From an alpha proteobacterium L41A (GTDB taxonomy: Bacteria > Pseudomonadota > Alphaproteobacteria > Caulobacterales > Caulobacteraceae), in contig AMYY01000001.1 of NCBI GenBank assembly GCA_000335735.1, forward strand, positions 1 to 64,000: a stretch of 64,000 nucleotides of DNA, written 5' to 3'. Made by a program: the position numbers and the translations under genes. This document shows, piece after piece, positions 30,382 to 39,456 of this stretch. The notes under the pieces are model-generated. The model saw nothing but the letters and a program-made list of their open reading frames with translations. It was not told where the DNA came from and ran no database searches. Numbering within the stretch: the stretch's first letter is position 1; every line of letters starts with the position of its first letter.

Positions 30382-30600
30382 ATGGGCTCCATGAGCATCT
30401 GGCATTGGGCCATCGTCATCGTCGTCATCGCGCTGCTGTTCGGCGGCCGGGGCAAGCTGTCGGGCATCATGGGCGACGCCGCCAAGGGCATCCGCGCCTT
30501 CAAGGACGGCCTGAAGGACGAAGACAAGAAGGACGGCCCGCACGAGGGCGTCAGTTCGCTGCCGCGCACCGAAGCGGAAAAGGAAGAACTGAAGCGCTAG
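30382..30600 (+). CDS. tatA: Twin-arginine translocase subunit TatA
   Basis: 72 residues: a short periplasmic tip, one membrane helix (about 5-22, [18 protein letters not shown]), an amphipathic helix ([21 protein letters not shown]) and an acidic/lysine-rich tail. TatA polymerises to form the pore for folded Tat substrates. GAGGAG lies about 9 bases before the ATG. First gene of tatABC. Confidence 0.95.
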   Translation: MGSMSIWHWAIVIVVIALLFGGRGKLSGIMGDAAKGIRAFKDGLKDEDKKDGPHEGVSSLPRTEAEKEELKR

Positions 30601-30623
30601 TCGTCGTCTGTAAGGGCTGACGC

Positions 30624-31202
30624 ATGGGCGGGCTCGGCCCCGGTATCGGGGGTTTCGAATTAGTGGTGATCGGTCTGGTGGCCCTGCTTGTGGTGGGGCC
30701 AAAGGATCTGCCTGTCCTGATGCGTCGCGTCGGTCAGATGGTCGCCAAGGCGCGCGCTATGGCCAACGAGTTCCGATCCAGTTTCGACGAGATGGCGCGT
30801 CAGTCCGAACTGGACGACCTGCGCAAGGAGGTCGAGGCGCTGCGGACGGGGCAGGGGGCCATGTATTCCCTGGGCGCCGAGGCGGACGCCGCCTTCAAGG
30901 ACATCAACGCCGGATTGACCGGGCCGACTGCGGCGGCTGCCCTGCCTGCGCCCGAGCCGGAGGCGCCGGTGATGACGCCTGCGGCCGATGAATGGCCGGA
31001 TACGCCCGCGCCCGTTGAGCCCATTACGACGACGAAATCCAAGCGAGCGGCCCCCAAGACAAAGACGGGGGCGGCTGTCGCCGGATCGACGCCGGCCAAA
31101 CCTCGCTCGGCCGCCAAACCGAAGAACGCCGCGCCTGCCGCCAAGACTAAGCCTGCAGCCACCAAGTCCAAGACCTCGCGCAAGAAAGCCGTTGACCTGT
31201 GA
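30624..31202 (+). CDS. tatB: Twin-arginine translocase subunit TatB
   Basis: 192 residues. The membrane helix with a conserved glutamate (GGFELVVIGLVALLVVGPKDLP) and the amphipathic helix with LMRRVGQMVAKARAMANEFR identify TatB, which together with TatC binds the twin-arginine signal. From about residue 95 the tail is low-complexity, and from about 135 it is strongly basic (Lys/Ala/Pro repeats resembling histone H1-like tails). This makes the protein longer than the typical E. coli form. The stop overlaps the tatC start (GTGA). Confidence 0.92.
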   Translation: MGGLGPGIGGFELVVIGLVALLVVGPKDLPVLMRRVGQMVAKARAMANEFRSSFDEMARQSELDDLRKEVEALRTGQGAMYSLGAEADAAFKDINAGLTGPTAAAALPAPEPEAPVMTPAADEWPDTPAPVEPITTTKSKRAAPKTKTGAAVAGSTPAKPRSAAKPKNAAPAAKTKPAATKSKTSRKKAVDL

Positions 31203-32089
31203 CGCCTTCCGATCGTGACGAGGCCGAGATCGAGGCGTCGCGCGCGCCCCTGATGGATCACCTGATCGAGCTGCGCGGGCGACTGCTCATCTGTGTGGTG
31301 GCTTTCTTCCTGGCTTTCATCCTTTGCTTCGCCTTCGCCAACCAGATCCAGATTGCACTGATCAAGCCGTATCAGGCCGCCGTGGCGATCCACGCCGCTG
31401 CCTTGGGGACCGGGGGGCACGCCAATCCCATCGAACTGATCGCGGTGATGACGGGGATCAAACCCTATCCGCCAGGCAGCGCCGCCGTTGTTCAACTGAT
31501 CGCGACGGCGCCGCTGGAACAGCTCTTCACCAAGATGAAAATCGCGGCCTTTGGTGCGGCGGTCCTGACCTTCCCGGTGATGGCGTGGCAGATGTACCGG
31601 TTCGTGGCGCCGGGCCTCTATCGCAACGAGCGCGGGGCGTTTCTGCCGTTCCTGATCGCCGCGCCTGTGATGTTCTGCCTCGGCGGGGCGCTGGTCTATT
31701 ATGTCATGCTGCCGTTCGTGATGCTGTTCTCGCTGAGCCAGCAAGTCGCCACCGACGGCATATCGGTGGCGCAGACGACCAAGATTTCCGACTACCTCAG
31801 CCTGGTGACCTCGTTGCTGCTCGCCTTCGGTCTTTGCTTCCAGCTTCCTGTGGTGACGACTCTGCTTGGCCTCGCCGGTCTGATTAGTTCCAAGGTCATG
31901 GCGGCCGGTCGTCGCTACGCCATCGTCGCCGTGGTCGTGGTCGCGGCGGTCGTTACGCCGCCCGATCCGATCAGCCAACTGATGCTGGCGGTGCCTCTAG
32001 TCATTCTCTACGAGATTTCAATCTGGTGCGTGCGGCTGATCGAGCTGCGCCGCAAGAAGGCGGACGATCTGGAAGCCGAGATCGCTTAG
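31199..32089 (+). CDS. tatC: Twin-arginine translocase subunit TatC
   Basis: 296 residues, six predicted membrane helices. Signature segments are the N-terminal PLMDHLIELRGRLLIC, FTKMKIAAFGAAVLTFPVMAWQMYRFVAPGLYRNER, and VVAAVVTPPDPISQLMLAVPLVILYEI. TatC recognises the twin-arginine motif. GTG start inside the tatB stop. The Tat system here has at least one likely local client, the exported MsrB at 62437-62940. Confidence 0.96.
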   Translation: MTPSDRDEAEIEASRAPLMDHLIELRGRLLICVVAFFLAFILCFAFANQIQIALIKPYQAAVAIHAAALGTGGHANPIELIAVMTGIKPYPPGSAAVVQLIATAPLEQLFTKMKIAAFGAAVLTFPVMAWQMYRFVAPGLYRNERGAFLPFLIAAPVMFCLGGALVYYVMLPFVMLFSLSQQVATDGISVAQTTKISDYLSLVTSLLLAFGLCFQLPVVTTLLGLAGLISSKVMAAGRRYAIVAVVVVAAVVTPPDPISQLMLAVPLVILYEISIWCVRLIELRRKKADDLEAEIA

Positions 32090-32135
32090 CGCCACGGCGG
32101 CGTGTCGATCGCTGCTCGAAGCCGCCAGGCCATGC

Positions 32136-32167
32136 AAAAAGGGCCGGGGAGCGATCCCCGGCCCTTT
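32136..32167 (-). terminator. Intrinsic terminator of glnA (also facing tatC)
   Basis: A perfect 10-bp stem, GGGCCGGGGA / TCCCCGGCCC (32141-32150 and 32155-32164), with the tetraloop GCGA. Read leftward it is followed by five T residues (AAAAA at 32136-32140 on the plus strand), a standard Rho-independent terminator 22 bases beyond the glnA stop. Read rightward it is followed by TTTG, so it may also stop tatABC transcripts. Confidence 0.9.
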
Positions 32168-32188
32168 GTCTTGACTGAGATCAGGTGA

Positions 32189-33595
32189 TCAGCAGCTGTA
32201 GTACATGTCGAACTCGACCGGGTGCGGGTGCAGTTGTAGACGCATAACCTCTTCCATCTTCAGCTCGATATAGCTGTCGATGAAGTCGTCATCCATGACG
32301 CCGCCCTTCTTGAGGAAGGCGCGGTCCTTGTCGAGGTTCTCCAGCGCTTCACGCAGCGAGCCGCAGACCTCGGGGATCGAGCCGCGCTCTTCCGGCGGCA
32401 GGTCGTACAGGTTCTTGTCGGCGGGCGCGCCCGGATCGATGCGGTTCTCGATCCCGTCGAGGCCAGCCATCAGCAGGGCCACGAAGGTCAGATAGGGGTT
32501 GCCCATCGGATCGGGGAAGCGGGCTTCCAGACGCTTGGCCTTCGGCGAAGACACGTGCGGAATGCGGATCGAGGCCGAACGGTTGCGGGCCGAATAGGCC
32601 AGCTTCACCGGAGCCTCGTAGCCGGGCACCAGACGCTTGTAGGAGTTGGTGGTCGAGTTGGAGAAGGCGTTGATCGCCTTGGCGTGTTTGATGATGCCGC
32701 CGATGTACCACAGACATTCCTGCGACAGGCCGGCGTACTGGTCGCCCGCGAACTGGGGCTTGCCGTCCTTCCAGATCGACATGTGGACGTGCATGCCCGA
32801 GCCGTTGTCCGAAAACATGGGCTTGGCCATGAAGGTCGCCGACTTGCCGTAGGCGTGGGCCACATTGTGAATCACGTACTTATAGAGCTGCAGGCGGTCG
32901 GCCATGGTCAGCAGGTCCGAGAACTTCAGGCCCAGTTCGTGCTGAGCCGGGGCCACCTCGTGGTGGTGCTTCTCGGGCTGAAGGCCCAGATCGCGCATGA
33001 CGCCCAGCATTTCGCCGCGCAGGTCCTGACCGGAGTCGACCGGATTCACGGGGAAATAGCCGCCCTTCGGCCCAGGGCGATGGCCCATATTGCCTTCGGA
33101 ATATTCGGCGCCGGTGTTGGCGGGCAGCTCGGTCGAATCGTAGCTGTAGCCGGTGTCGTGCGGCTGGGTGGACCAGCGTACGTCGTCGAAGATGAAGAAC
33201 TCGGCTTCCGGTCCAAAGAAGACCTGGTCGCCCACGCCCGAAGACTGGACGTAGGACAGCGCCTTCTTGGCCATCGAGCGGCTGTCGCGGTTGTAGGGCT
33301 CGCCGGTGTCCGGGTTCAGCACGTCGCAGAACAGGAACATCGTCTTCTGCTGATAGAAGGGATCGATATAGGCCGTGGTCAGGTCCGGCTTCAGCAGCAT
33401 GTCGGACTCGTTGATGGCCTTCCAGCCGGCGATCGACGAGCCGTCGAACATCGTGCCTTCGTTCAGGAAGTCCTCGTCGACCAGATCGACGTCGAAGGTG
33501 ACGTGCTGCAGACGGCCGCGCGTGTCGGTAAAGCGGACGTCCACATATTGGACCTCCTCATCCTTGATCTCTTTGAGGATCTTGCTGGCGCTCAT
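32189..33595 (-). CDS. glnA: Glutamine synthetase type I
   Basis: 468 residues, the length of GSI-beta enzymes. It makes glutamine from glutamate, ammonia and ATP. Signatures include [29 protein letters not shown], the ATP-binding block [15 protein letters not shown] and [10 protein letters not shown]. Tyr397 in [10 protein letters not shown] is the adenylylation site, so activity should be controlled by GlnE and the PII protein. glnB lies 81 bases upstream on the same strand. A strong terminator follows. Confidence 0.97.
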   Translation of the reverse strand: MSASKILKEIKDEEVQYVDVRFTDTRGRLQHVTFDVDLVDEDFLNEGTMFDGSSIAGWKAINESDMLLKPDLTTAYIDPFYQQKTMFLFCDVLNPDTGEPYNRDSRSMAKKALSYVQSSGVGDQVFFGPEAEFFIFDDVRWSTQPHDTGYSYDSTELPANTGAEYSEGNMGHRPGPKGGYFPVNPVDSGQDLRGEMLGVMRDLGLQPEKHHHEVAPAQHELGLKFSDLLTMADRLQLYKYVIHNVAHAYGKSATFMAKPMFSDNGSGMHVHMSIWKDGKPQFAGDQYAGLSQECLWYIGGIIKHAKAINAFSNSTTNSYKRLVPGYEAPVKLAYSARNRSASIRIPHVSSPKAKRLEARFPDPMGNPYLTFVALLMAGLDGIENRIDPGAPADKNLYDLPPEERGSIPEVCGSLREALENLDKDRAFLKKGGVMDDDFIDSYIELKMEEVMRLQLHPHPVEFDMYYSC

Positions 33596-33676
33596 TCTCG
33601 AAAAGTCCTGTTCTTGTCGTTTGGGGAGGAGACCGGACAGCGACCCGAGGGCCGAGGGCCGGGGAGGGTAGTCAGG

Positions 33677-34081
<405 letters not shown>

Positions 34082-34129
34082 TCAAAGCAAGCGATTTTCG
34101 CAAGCTGGCGCAGGATAATCGGAACGCGG

Positions 34130-34963
34130 ATGATAGAAACCAACGACCCGGCGATCTGGCGCAATTTTCTGCCTTGGCCGAGCGCAGAAACGCACAAGCA
34201 TGCGCGTGGACGTTTGGCGGTCGTTTCAGGAAAGGCCCATCATACAGGCGCTGCGCGGCTTGCAGCCCATGCGGGTCTCAGGATGGGCGCTGGGGTCGTG
34301 CGAATCCTTTGTCCGCCAGATGCGGCGTCGGTGATCGCGCCGGCTGTGCAGGCGGTGATGTTGACGCCTTTTTCTTCACCCGAAAACTTAAGTCGAGAAG
34401 CCGCCGGCAGCGACGCCGTCGTGATCGGCCCGGCCGCAGGCCTAGACGATGCGACGATCGCAAACATTCAGGCGCTGGGCTCGACCGGCGCCGTTCTGGT
34501 GATCGACGCCGATGGCCTGTCGGTCTTCAAGGGGCGAACAGCCGAACTGTTCGCCGTGTTGGATCACGACGACATCCTGACGCCACATGAAGGCGAGTTC
34601 GAGAGGCTTTTCCCAGGTTTGCTCACTCATGGCCGAGAAGTCGCCGTTCACGAGGCCGCGCGATTGGCTCAGGCGACGATCGTTCTGAAAGGCGCGCAGA
34701 CCCTGATCGCGTCCCCGGACGGGCGAGTACGCCGAAACGAAAACGGCTCGCCGTGGCTGGCGACAGCGGGAACCGGGGACGTGCTCGCCGGCATGATCGG
34801 CGGATTGGCGGCACAGCGGATGGACAGCTTCGACGCCGCCTGCGCCGCTGTCTGGCTTCATTCGGATGCGGCGCACACGTTCGGCCCCGGACTGACTTCG
34901 GATGACCTGCCCGACTGTTTGCCCAAGGTTTTATCAAAGATGCGGAATTCGGCGCTGGACTAA
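34130..34963 (+). CDS. nnrD: ADP-dependent NAD(P)H-hydrate dehydratase (stand-alone NnrD domain)
   Basis: 277 residues. It repairs hydrated, damaged NAD(P)H. The ribokinase-like CARKD fold is indicated by HKHARGRLAVVSGKAHHTGAA split around residues 18-37, DAVVIGPAAG, VIDADGLS, LTPHEGEFERLFP and the catalytic loop TAGTGDVLAGMIGG. The N-terminal epimerase domain (NnrE, about 210 residues) that is fused in most bacteria is missing. The ATG at 34130 is the first plausible start; a much longer open frame upstream is antisense to glnA and glnB. It diverges from glnB. Confidence 0.88.
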   Translation: MIETNDPAIWRNFLPWPSAETHKHARGRLAVVSGKAHHTGAARLAAHAGLRMGAGVVRILCPPDAASVIAPAVQAVMLTPFSSPENLSREAAGSDAVVIGPAAGLDDATIANIQALGSTGAVLVIDADGLSVFKGRTAELFAVLDHDDILTPHEGEFERLFPGLLTHGREVAVHEAARLAQATIVLKGAQTLIASPDGRVRRNENGSPWLATAGTGDVLAGMIGGLAAQRMDSFDAACAAVWLHSDAAHTFGPGLTSDDLPDCLPKVLSKMRNSALD

Positions 34964-35060
34964 CACGACCATCTGCGAAGCGGCTGCCCAGCAGGGCCAA
35001 GACACAGTGGAGGGTAGCCAGGCCCTGACCGGTGGGCTGAGCGGAGAGCATACCGGCGAT

Positions 35061-35085
35061 GGAACATCGGTACGCTGCACACGTT
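35061..35085 (+). promoter_or_regulatory. Probable EcfG/SigT general-stress promoter
   Basis: GGAAC at 35061-35065 and CGTT at 35082-35085 are separated by exactly 16 bases, the -35/-10 pattern known for the alphaproteobacterial general stress sigma factor (EcfG; SigT in Caulobacter). It lies 24 bases before the ATG of the secreted repeat protein, with a GAGGAG ribosome site between. The match is exact over all nine consensus bases. Confidence 0.7.
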
Positions 35086-35109
35086 TTGGCTGCCGACGAG
35101 GAGTTCACG

Positions 35110-36051
35110 ATGAAGCGATCCATCCCACTTGCCGCCGCCTTAGCTCTTGTTCTTGGCTCATCCAGCATCGCCTTAGCTCAGCCCGGACCGGGCGGCGGGC
35201 ACGGAAACGGGAAGGGGAGGGGCGACGATCGCGAAGGCGGACCTGGCCGTAATGGGCCTGGGCGCGGCGGTCAGGAGGCGCGTGAAGGTCGTCATCATGG
35301 GCCCGATGGAAGAGGCGGGCCGGCAACGCACATTGATGTTCGTCAGCCACTATTTGTGGGTGAGCGCGCCAACGCTAAGAACCGGATGTCCGACCGCGAC
35401 ATCCGGCGCGAGATCGAGGGCCGCATAGACAGCGAGCGTGATCGCCTGGTCTATCGGCGGGGTTTTGATCGCGCCTTGATCGACGGTTGCCCTCCCGGAC
35501 TTGCGCGAAAGAACAACGGCTGTCTCCCGCCCGGCCAAGCGCGCAAGATTGTCGACGCGAGAGGGGATTATGCCCGCTACAACTATTTGTGGCGCACTCG
35601 CGCAGATGAAGCGAACTACATGTACCGCGACGGATACATGTATCGCTACAACACCCAAGGCGGCCTGCTCGGTTACCTGCCAATTCTCGGCGGCGTTCTT
35701 TCACAGGGCAATGTCTGGCCGACGCGATACGAATATCAGCCGGCTCCTCAGTATTTCTCTGACTACTACGGGCTAAATGACCGGTACCAGTACCGCTATG
35801 CCGATGGCGTGCTCTACGGTGTGGATCCACAGACCCAAGGGATCGGCCAGATCGCGGCGCTTTTAACCGGGCAGCAGTTCAACGTCGGCCAGCGCATGCC
35901 AGCGGGTTACGACGTCTACAATGTGCCCTACGCCTATCGCGATCGGTACGTGGACAGCCCACAGAGCCTGTATCGGTACAATGACGGCTATGTGTATCAG
36001 GTCGACCCCACCACTCAGGTGGTGCAGGCCATCATTCAACTGCTGACGTGA
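35110..36051 (+). CDS. Secreted protein with three C-terminal YRYxDGxxY repeats
   Basis: 313 residues from the ATG at 35110 (GAGGAG 8 bases upstream). A clear signal peptide (about 1-23, ending IALAQ) is followed by a Gly/Arg/His-rich disordered stretch to about residue 72. A double-cysteine motif, CPPGLARKNNGCLPPGQARK (127-146), resembles a motif I recall in CigR/RcnB-like periplasmic proteins. Then come three related tyrosine-rich units of about 26 residues (about 170-195, 226-253, 287-313), the last two sharing YRY-x-DG-x-x-Y-x-VDP-x-TQ and a hydrophobic end. The function is unknown. It follows a probable general-stress promoter and precedes a fasciclin lipoprotein. Confidence 0.8.
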   Translation: MKRSIPLAAALALVLGSSSIALAQPGPGGGHGNGKGRGDDREGGPGRNGPGRGGQEAREGRHHGPDGRGGPATHIDVRQPLFVGERANAKNRMSDRDIRREIEGRIDSERDRLVYRRGFDRALIDGCPPGLARKNNGCLPPGQARKIVDARGDYARYNYLWRTRADEANYMYRDGYMYRYNTQGGLLGYLPILGGVLSQGNVWPTRYEYQPAPQYFSDYYGLNDRYQYRYADGVLYGVDPQTQGIGQIAALLTGQQFNVGQRMPAGYDVYNVPYAYRDRYVDSPQSLYRYNDGYVYQVDPTTQVVQAIIQLLT

Positions 36052-36062
36052 GCGAGGGCCTG

Positions 36063-36623
36063 ATGCGTAACACTAATGTATGGGCGTTGGCGCCGCTAAT
36101 GGCGCTAGCCCTGGCTGCTTGCGGTGACAACCAAGGTTCGGCGACCGCGAAGTCTGGGGCCGCGCCTGCAGCTGCGCCCTCAACCAAGACGTTGGACGCG
36201 GAAATCGGTGATAATGGCGACCTGAACACGCTGCATGGCGTGATCAAGGCTGCGGGTCTGTCAGAGGTGCTCGCGAGCAAAGGCCCATACACCGTCTTCG
36301 CGCCCTCGAACGCGTCACTCGGTCGATTGAGCGGGTCCCTGACTGGTGACGCGCAAAAGGCGCAAAGCGCGGCGCTTCTCCGCGCCCATATTGTCCCTGG
36401 AGCACTGACGCGCGCAGATATCGTTGCAGCGATAGAGCGAGGCGGCGACGATGGCATCCAGATGCGCACGATGGCGGACACTCTGCTGACCTTCAGCCGC
36501 GATGGCGACAAAATCCTAGTCACCGCGCCAGATGGCGCCGTCGCCCGCTTAACCGGACGAGAGACGCCAGCCGCCAACGGCGTGCTTCAGCCCACGGACG
36601 GCGTCCTCGTGAAGCCAAGCTGA
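36063..36623 (+). CDS. Fasciclin (FAS1) domain lipoprotein
   Basis: 186 residues from the ATG at 36063; an in-frame GTG at 36048 overlaps the previous stop and is an alternative. A lipoprotein signal ends in LALAACG (Cys about 20). After an Ala/Pro/Ser linker, one FAS1 domain begins: LNTLHGVIKAAGLSEVL, then GPYTVFAPSNASLGRL (the H1-type box), LLRAHIVPGALTRADI and a C-terminal VLQPTDGVLV (H2-type box). FAS1 proteins act in adhesion or cell-surface interactions. It is probably co-transcribed with the upstream repeat protein. Confidence 0.87.
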   Translation: MRNTNVWALAPLMALALAACGDNQGSATAKSGAAPAAAPSTKTLDAEIGDNGDLNTLHGVIKAAGLSEVLASKGPYTVFAPSNASLGRLSGSLTGDAQKAQSAALLRAHIVPGALTRADIVAAIERGGDDGIQMRTMADTLLTFSRDGDKILVTAPDGAVARLTGRETPAANGVLQPTDGVLVKPS

Positions 36624-36824
36624 GCACTAATCAGAGCTCCGAATTCAGCGATCTGACTTCGCAGATGGGACGAGTTCGGCGGCCGCTGCATGAGTAAAGT
36701 GCAGTAGCGAACACATTATCTTTCTTATCTGCGTTGCCGCCGTATTCCAGTGGGAGGGGCGCGCATAGGCCGCAGGAATGGGAGGGTGTAAAACTTCACG
36801 ATCCGCGCAAAGGGAGACCAGCCG

Positions 36825-37016
36825 ATGTCGCCGCCAGCTGACGGTTACACGCTGGTCCTAGAATGTCGCGTTGTGGGCTTTACCAAGGGGCGCGCGATCC
36901 GCTGCCTCGCTTCCAGTCCAGCCCAACGCCCCGACGGTGGCGCGGCAGTTCCGCTCGACAAGGTCGCATTCGAAGATACAGCCGGTGGCGTTCTCGGCGC
37001 CTGGCAGAGCAGTTGA
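36825..37016 (+). CDS. Small hypothetical protein, 63 residues
   Basis: ATG with a strong ribosome site (AAAGGGAGA, 8 bases upstream) and a stop that overlaps the next start (TGATG), both supporting translation. The sequence, with a single central Cys and segments TLVLECRVVGFTKGRA and VPLDKVAFEDTAGGV, matches no family that I recognise. No signal peptide or membrane segment is visible. It probably forms an operon with the DUF421 gene. Confidence 0.5.
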   Translation: MSPPADGYTLVLECRVVGFTKGRAIRCLASSPAQRPDGGAAVPLDKVAFEDTAGGVLGAWQSS

Positions 37017-37981
37017 TGCCAGATTTCATCTTCAACGGATGGGGCGCGATCCTGAGAATGCTTGCGATTGCGCCCGCAGCCTACGTCGCCGTCGTGTTGA
37101 TCTGGCGTGTATCGGGCAAGCGAACGCTGTCCAAGCTGAACGCTTTTGACTTCATCGTGACCATCTCCATCGGCTCGCCCCTGGCCTCCGTCATCACCAC
37201 CCAGTCGCTGGCTTTGGCCGAAGGCATCGTCGCCTTGGCGATCGTGGTGAGTCTTCAATTCGTGGTCACGGCGGCGTCGGTCCGGTGGCCTTCATTGGGA
37301 CGGGCGCTGAAGGCGGACCCGACCCTGTTGCTCTGCAACGGGGAGCCTCTGTCATCAGCCATGAAGCGCCAAAGGATCACATTGCAAGAGCTCGACGTGG
37401 CTGTTCGTCAGGCAGGAGGGACATCGCAACTCCAAGCACAGGCGATCTACCTTGAAGCAGACGGCACGCTGACCGCCCTGATGCGATCTGACTGGTGGAG
37501 TGGCTCCACGCGATCATCGGCACCGAAGGCGGGGGCGATCAATTGGTGGCAGATGTCGCTGCGGGCGGCTTTGATCTTCGTGCTCGGCGTGCTCATCGTG
37601 CGCTTCGCTGCGACCCTAGCATTCGGGAAGTGGAGCGCGCTCGATATTATTTTTTGCCGTGGTCGTCGGGTCCAATCTCGGTCGGGCAATGACTGGAAGC
37701 GCCCCGTTTACCGAGACGCTGATCGCCACGCTCGTCCTCGTGGTTCTGCATGGTGTGCTCGCGCGCGCGTCGCGCGTTGGTCGTGGCTGGGTCATCTGAC
37801 CAAAGGCGGCGCCGTCGTATTGGTGGAGGATGGCGTGGCCGACGCCAAGAGAATGCAGCGCGCCGGGATTGGAGAGGGCGATCTTCGGATGGCGTTGAGA
37901 ACCGCTGGCCACGCCAATCTGGACGAGGTCAAAACAGTGTCTCTAGAGCGCAACGGGTCGATCACCATCATCAGCCGTTAA
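37016..37981 (+). CDS. DUF421 (YetF-like) membrane protein, open frame running into a damaged second copy
   Basis: The first about 155 residues are a normal DUF421 protein: three membrane helices with the hallmark SGKRTLSKLNAFDFIVTISIGS split around 33-54, and a small soluble domain with ADPTLLLCNGEPLS, ITLQELDVAVRQAG and AIYLEADGTLTAL. The frame does not stop there but continues into a second DUF421-like sequence (NWWQMSLRAALIF, FGKWSALDII) that is out of frame in part (see next entry). The true 3' end of the intact first gene is uncertain, probably near 37490. The start overlaps the stop of the preceding small gene. The biochemical role of the family is not settled. Confidence 0.7.
   Translation: MPDFIFNGWGAILRMLAIAPAAYVAVVLIWRVSGKRTLSKLNAFDFIVTISIGSPLASVITTQSLALAEGIVALAIVVSLQFVVTAASVRWPSLGRALKADPTLLLCNGEPLSSAMKRQRITLQELDVAVRQAGGTSQLQAQAIYLEADGTLTALMRSDWWSGSTRSSAPKAGAINWWQMSLRAALIFVLGVLIVRFAATLAFGKWSALDIIFCRGRRVQSRSGNDWKRPVYRDADRHARPRGSAWCARARVARWSWLGHLTKGGAVVLVEDGVADAKRMQRAGIGEGDLRMALRTAGHANLDEVKTVSLERNGSITIISR
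37495..37981 (+). pseudogene. Frameshifted second DUF421-family gene
   Basis: Homology-like sequence of one protein is spread over all three frames: MEWLHAIIGTEGGGDQL from the GTG at 37495 (frame 1), NWWQMSLRAALIFVLG through FGKWSALDIIF in frame 2, AVVVGSNLGRAMTGSAPF through SRVGRGWVI in frame 3 (about 37652-37795), and LTKGGAVVLVEDGVADAK to the end back in frame 2. At least three indels are needed: near 37545, at a run of six T near 37650, and near 37797. The last two compensate each other. Either the gene is decayed or the sequence has errors here. The amino-acid content between breaks is well preserved, so any decay is recent. Confidence 0.7.
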
Positions 37982-38149
37982 ACGGCGCCGCGACCGCCGA
38001 CCCGAACCTCTTGGGCCAGCATCACCGGTGGCGCGCGCTTCGATGTACGGGCGGACCCCAACCTTCCTCTGGTGAGAACGGCCGAGGTGTCGCATGGAGC
38101 CTAGCCGGACTAGGGTCGCGATCCGTCTGCGTCGATCAGGTGATGTGCA

Positions 38150-39415
38150 ATGATCCATCTTGAGCTTTCACCTTTCGACGCCGCGTCGGTTCTGATCTTG
38201 CTCAGCGCCGTGCTGGGCTGGGTCAATCACCGCTGCATCAAGTTTCCCGGGACGGTCGCCATGACGCTGATTGGGGCGGTCGCCTCCGTTCTGGTCATCG
38301 TCATCGACCTGATTCTTCCGAGCAGCCGGGTCTCGGACGCCGTCACAGGCTTTCTGAACGACATCGATTTTCACGAGACACAGATGAACGGCATGCTGTC
38401 GTTCCTGCTCTTCGCCGGCGCCTTGCACGTTGATCTCGACAATCTCGGGAAAGGGCGCTGGCAGATCGCCACGCTCAGCACGATCGGCGTCGTCGCCTCG
38501 ACCCTGATCGTCGGCGGCGGATTGTGGGGTCTCACCCGCCTTTTGGCGATCGATTTGCCCTTGATCTGGTGTTTCGTGTTCGGCGCGATTGTCAGTCCGA
38601 CCGACCCGGTCGCCGTCATGGCGGTGCTGCGAACGACCCGGGTTCCCCCGACGCTTCAGGCGACGATCGCCGGCGAAAGCCTGTTCAATGACGGCGTCGG
38701 CGTGGTGGTCTTTTCGATCCTTGTTGCGAGCGCGGTGAGCGGAGAAGCCTTTTCAATCGTGCATGCCGGGGAGCTGTTTCTCATCGAAGGCCTGGGTGGA
38801 GCGGCCCTGGGGGGCATCATCGGTTGGATCGCCTATCGCGCTATGAAGGCGATTGACGACTATTCGGTCGAGGTGATGGTCACCCTGGCCACCGTCATGG
38901 GCGGCTACGCCCTGGCCTCGGCGCTTCACATCAGTGGACCTGTGGCCATGGCGGTCGCAGGTCTGATCATCGGCAATCAGGGCTTCAGTTTCGCCATGAG
39001 CGATCAGACCAAGGACTATTTGGTCAAGTTCTGGGCGCTCATCGACGAGGTCCTCAATGCGGTTCTCTTCCTCTTGATCGGGCTTGAGGCTGTGGTGCTC
39101 GCCCAGCGCTTCGGTCTTCTCGGCCTCGGCATTCTGACGGTTCCGCTGGTGCTCTTCGCCAGGGGGCTCTCGGTAGGCGTTCCGCTGCTTTTCTGGCGTC
39201 GCCTGTTGCCCTTCGGTCTCGCTTTCCCGGTCATGACCTGGGGCGGCCTTCGGGGTGGTATTTCGATCGCCCTTGCACTCTCTCTGCCCAATGGGACCCC
39301 GAAGGATGTTCTGGTCGCCGCGACCTATGTCGTGGTGCTGTTTTCAGTGCTCGCCCAAGGAGGCACCATCGGACATCTCGTCAAGCGTTGGTCGGCCAAG
39401 GTCTCTTCGGCGTGA
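38150..39415 (+). CDS. Sodium/proton antiporter, NhaP/CPA1 type
   Basis: 421 residues with about 12 membrane helices. The ion-binding motif of CPA1 antiporters is present: [18 protein letters not shown] followed by [19 protein letters not shown], with the paired acidic residues of the exchange site. A late conserved block, [22 protein letters not shown], completes the family signature. It would expel Na+ (or K+) in exchange for H+. The C-terminus is short, without a regulatory RCK or cyclic-nucleotide domain. It lies between DUF421 and MscS genes in a membrane-transport cluster. Confidence 0.92.
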   Translation: MIHLELSPFDAASVLILLSAVLGWVNHRCIKFPGTVAMTLIGAVASVLVIVIDLILPSSRVSDAVTGFLNDIDFHETQMNGMLSFLLFAGALHVDLDNLGKGRWQIATLSTIGVVASTLIVGGGLWGLTRLLAIDLPLIWCFVFGAIVSPTDPVAVMAVLRTTRVPPTLQATIAGESLFNDGVGVVVFSILVASAVSGEAFSIVHAGELFLIEGLGGAALGGIIGWIAYRAMKAIDDYSVEVMVTLATVMGGYALASALHISGPVAMAVAGLIIGNQGFSFAMSDQTKDYLVKFWALIDEVLNAVLFLLIGLEAVVLAQRFGLLGLGILTVPLVLFARGLSVGVPLLFWRRLLPFGLAFPVMTWGGLRGGISIALALSLPNGTPKDVLVAATYVVVLFSVLAQGGTIGHLVKRWSAKVSSA

Positions 39416-39456
39416 TCGGCGCTGGAACGGTCAAGCCGGCGGCGGGTTGAGCCGTC

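Noticed and set aside
39424..39448. GGAAC-N16-GGTT before mscS as a general-stress promoter
   Set aside because: One mismatch in the -10 core and only 9 bases to the ATG; too weak to list as a feature.
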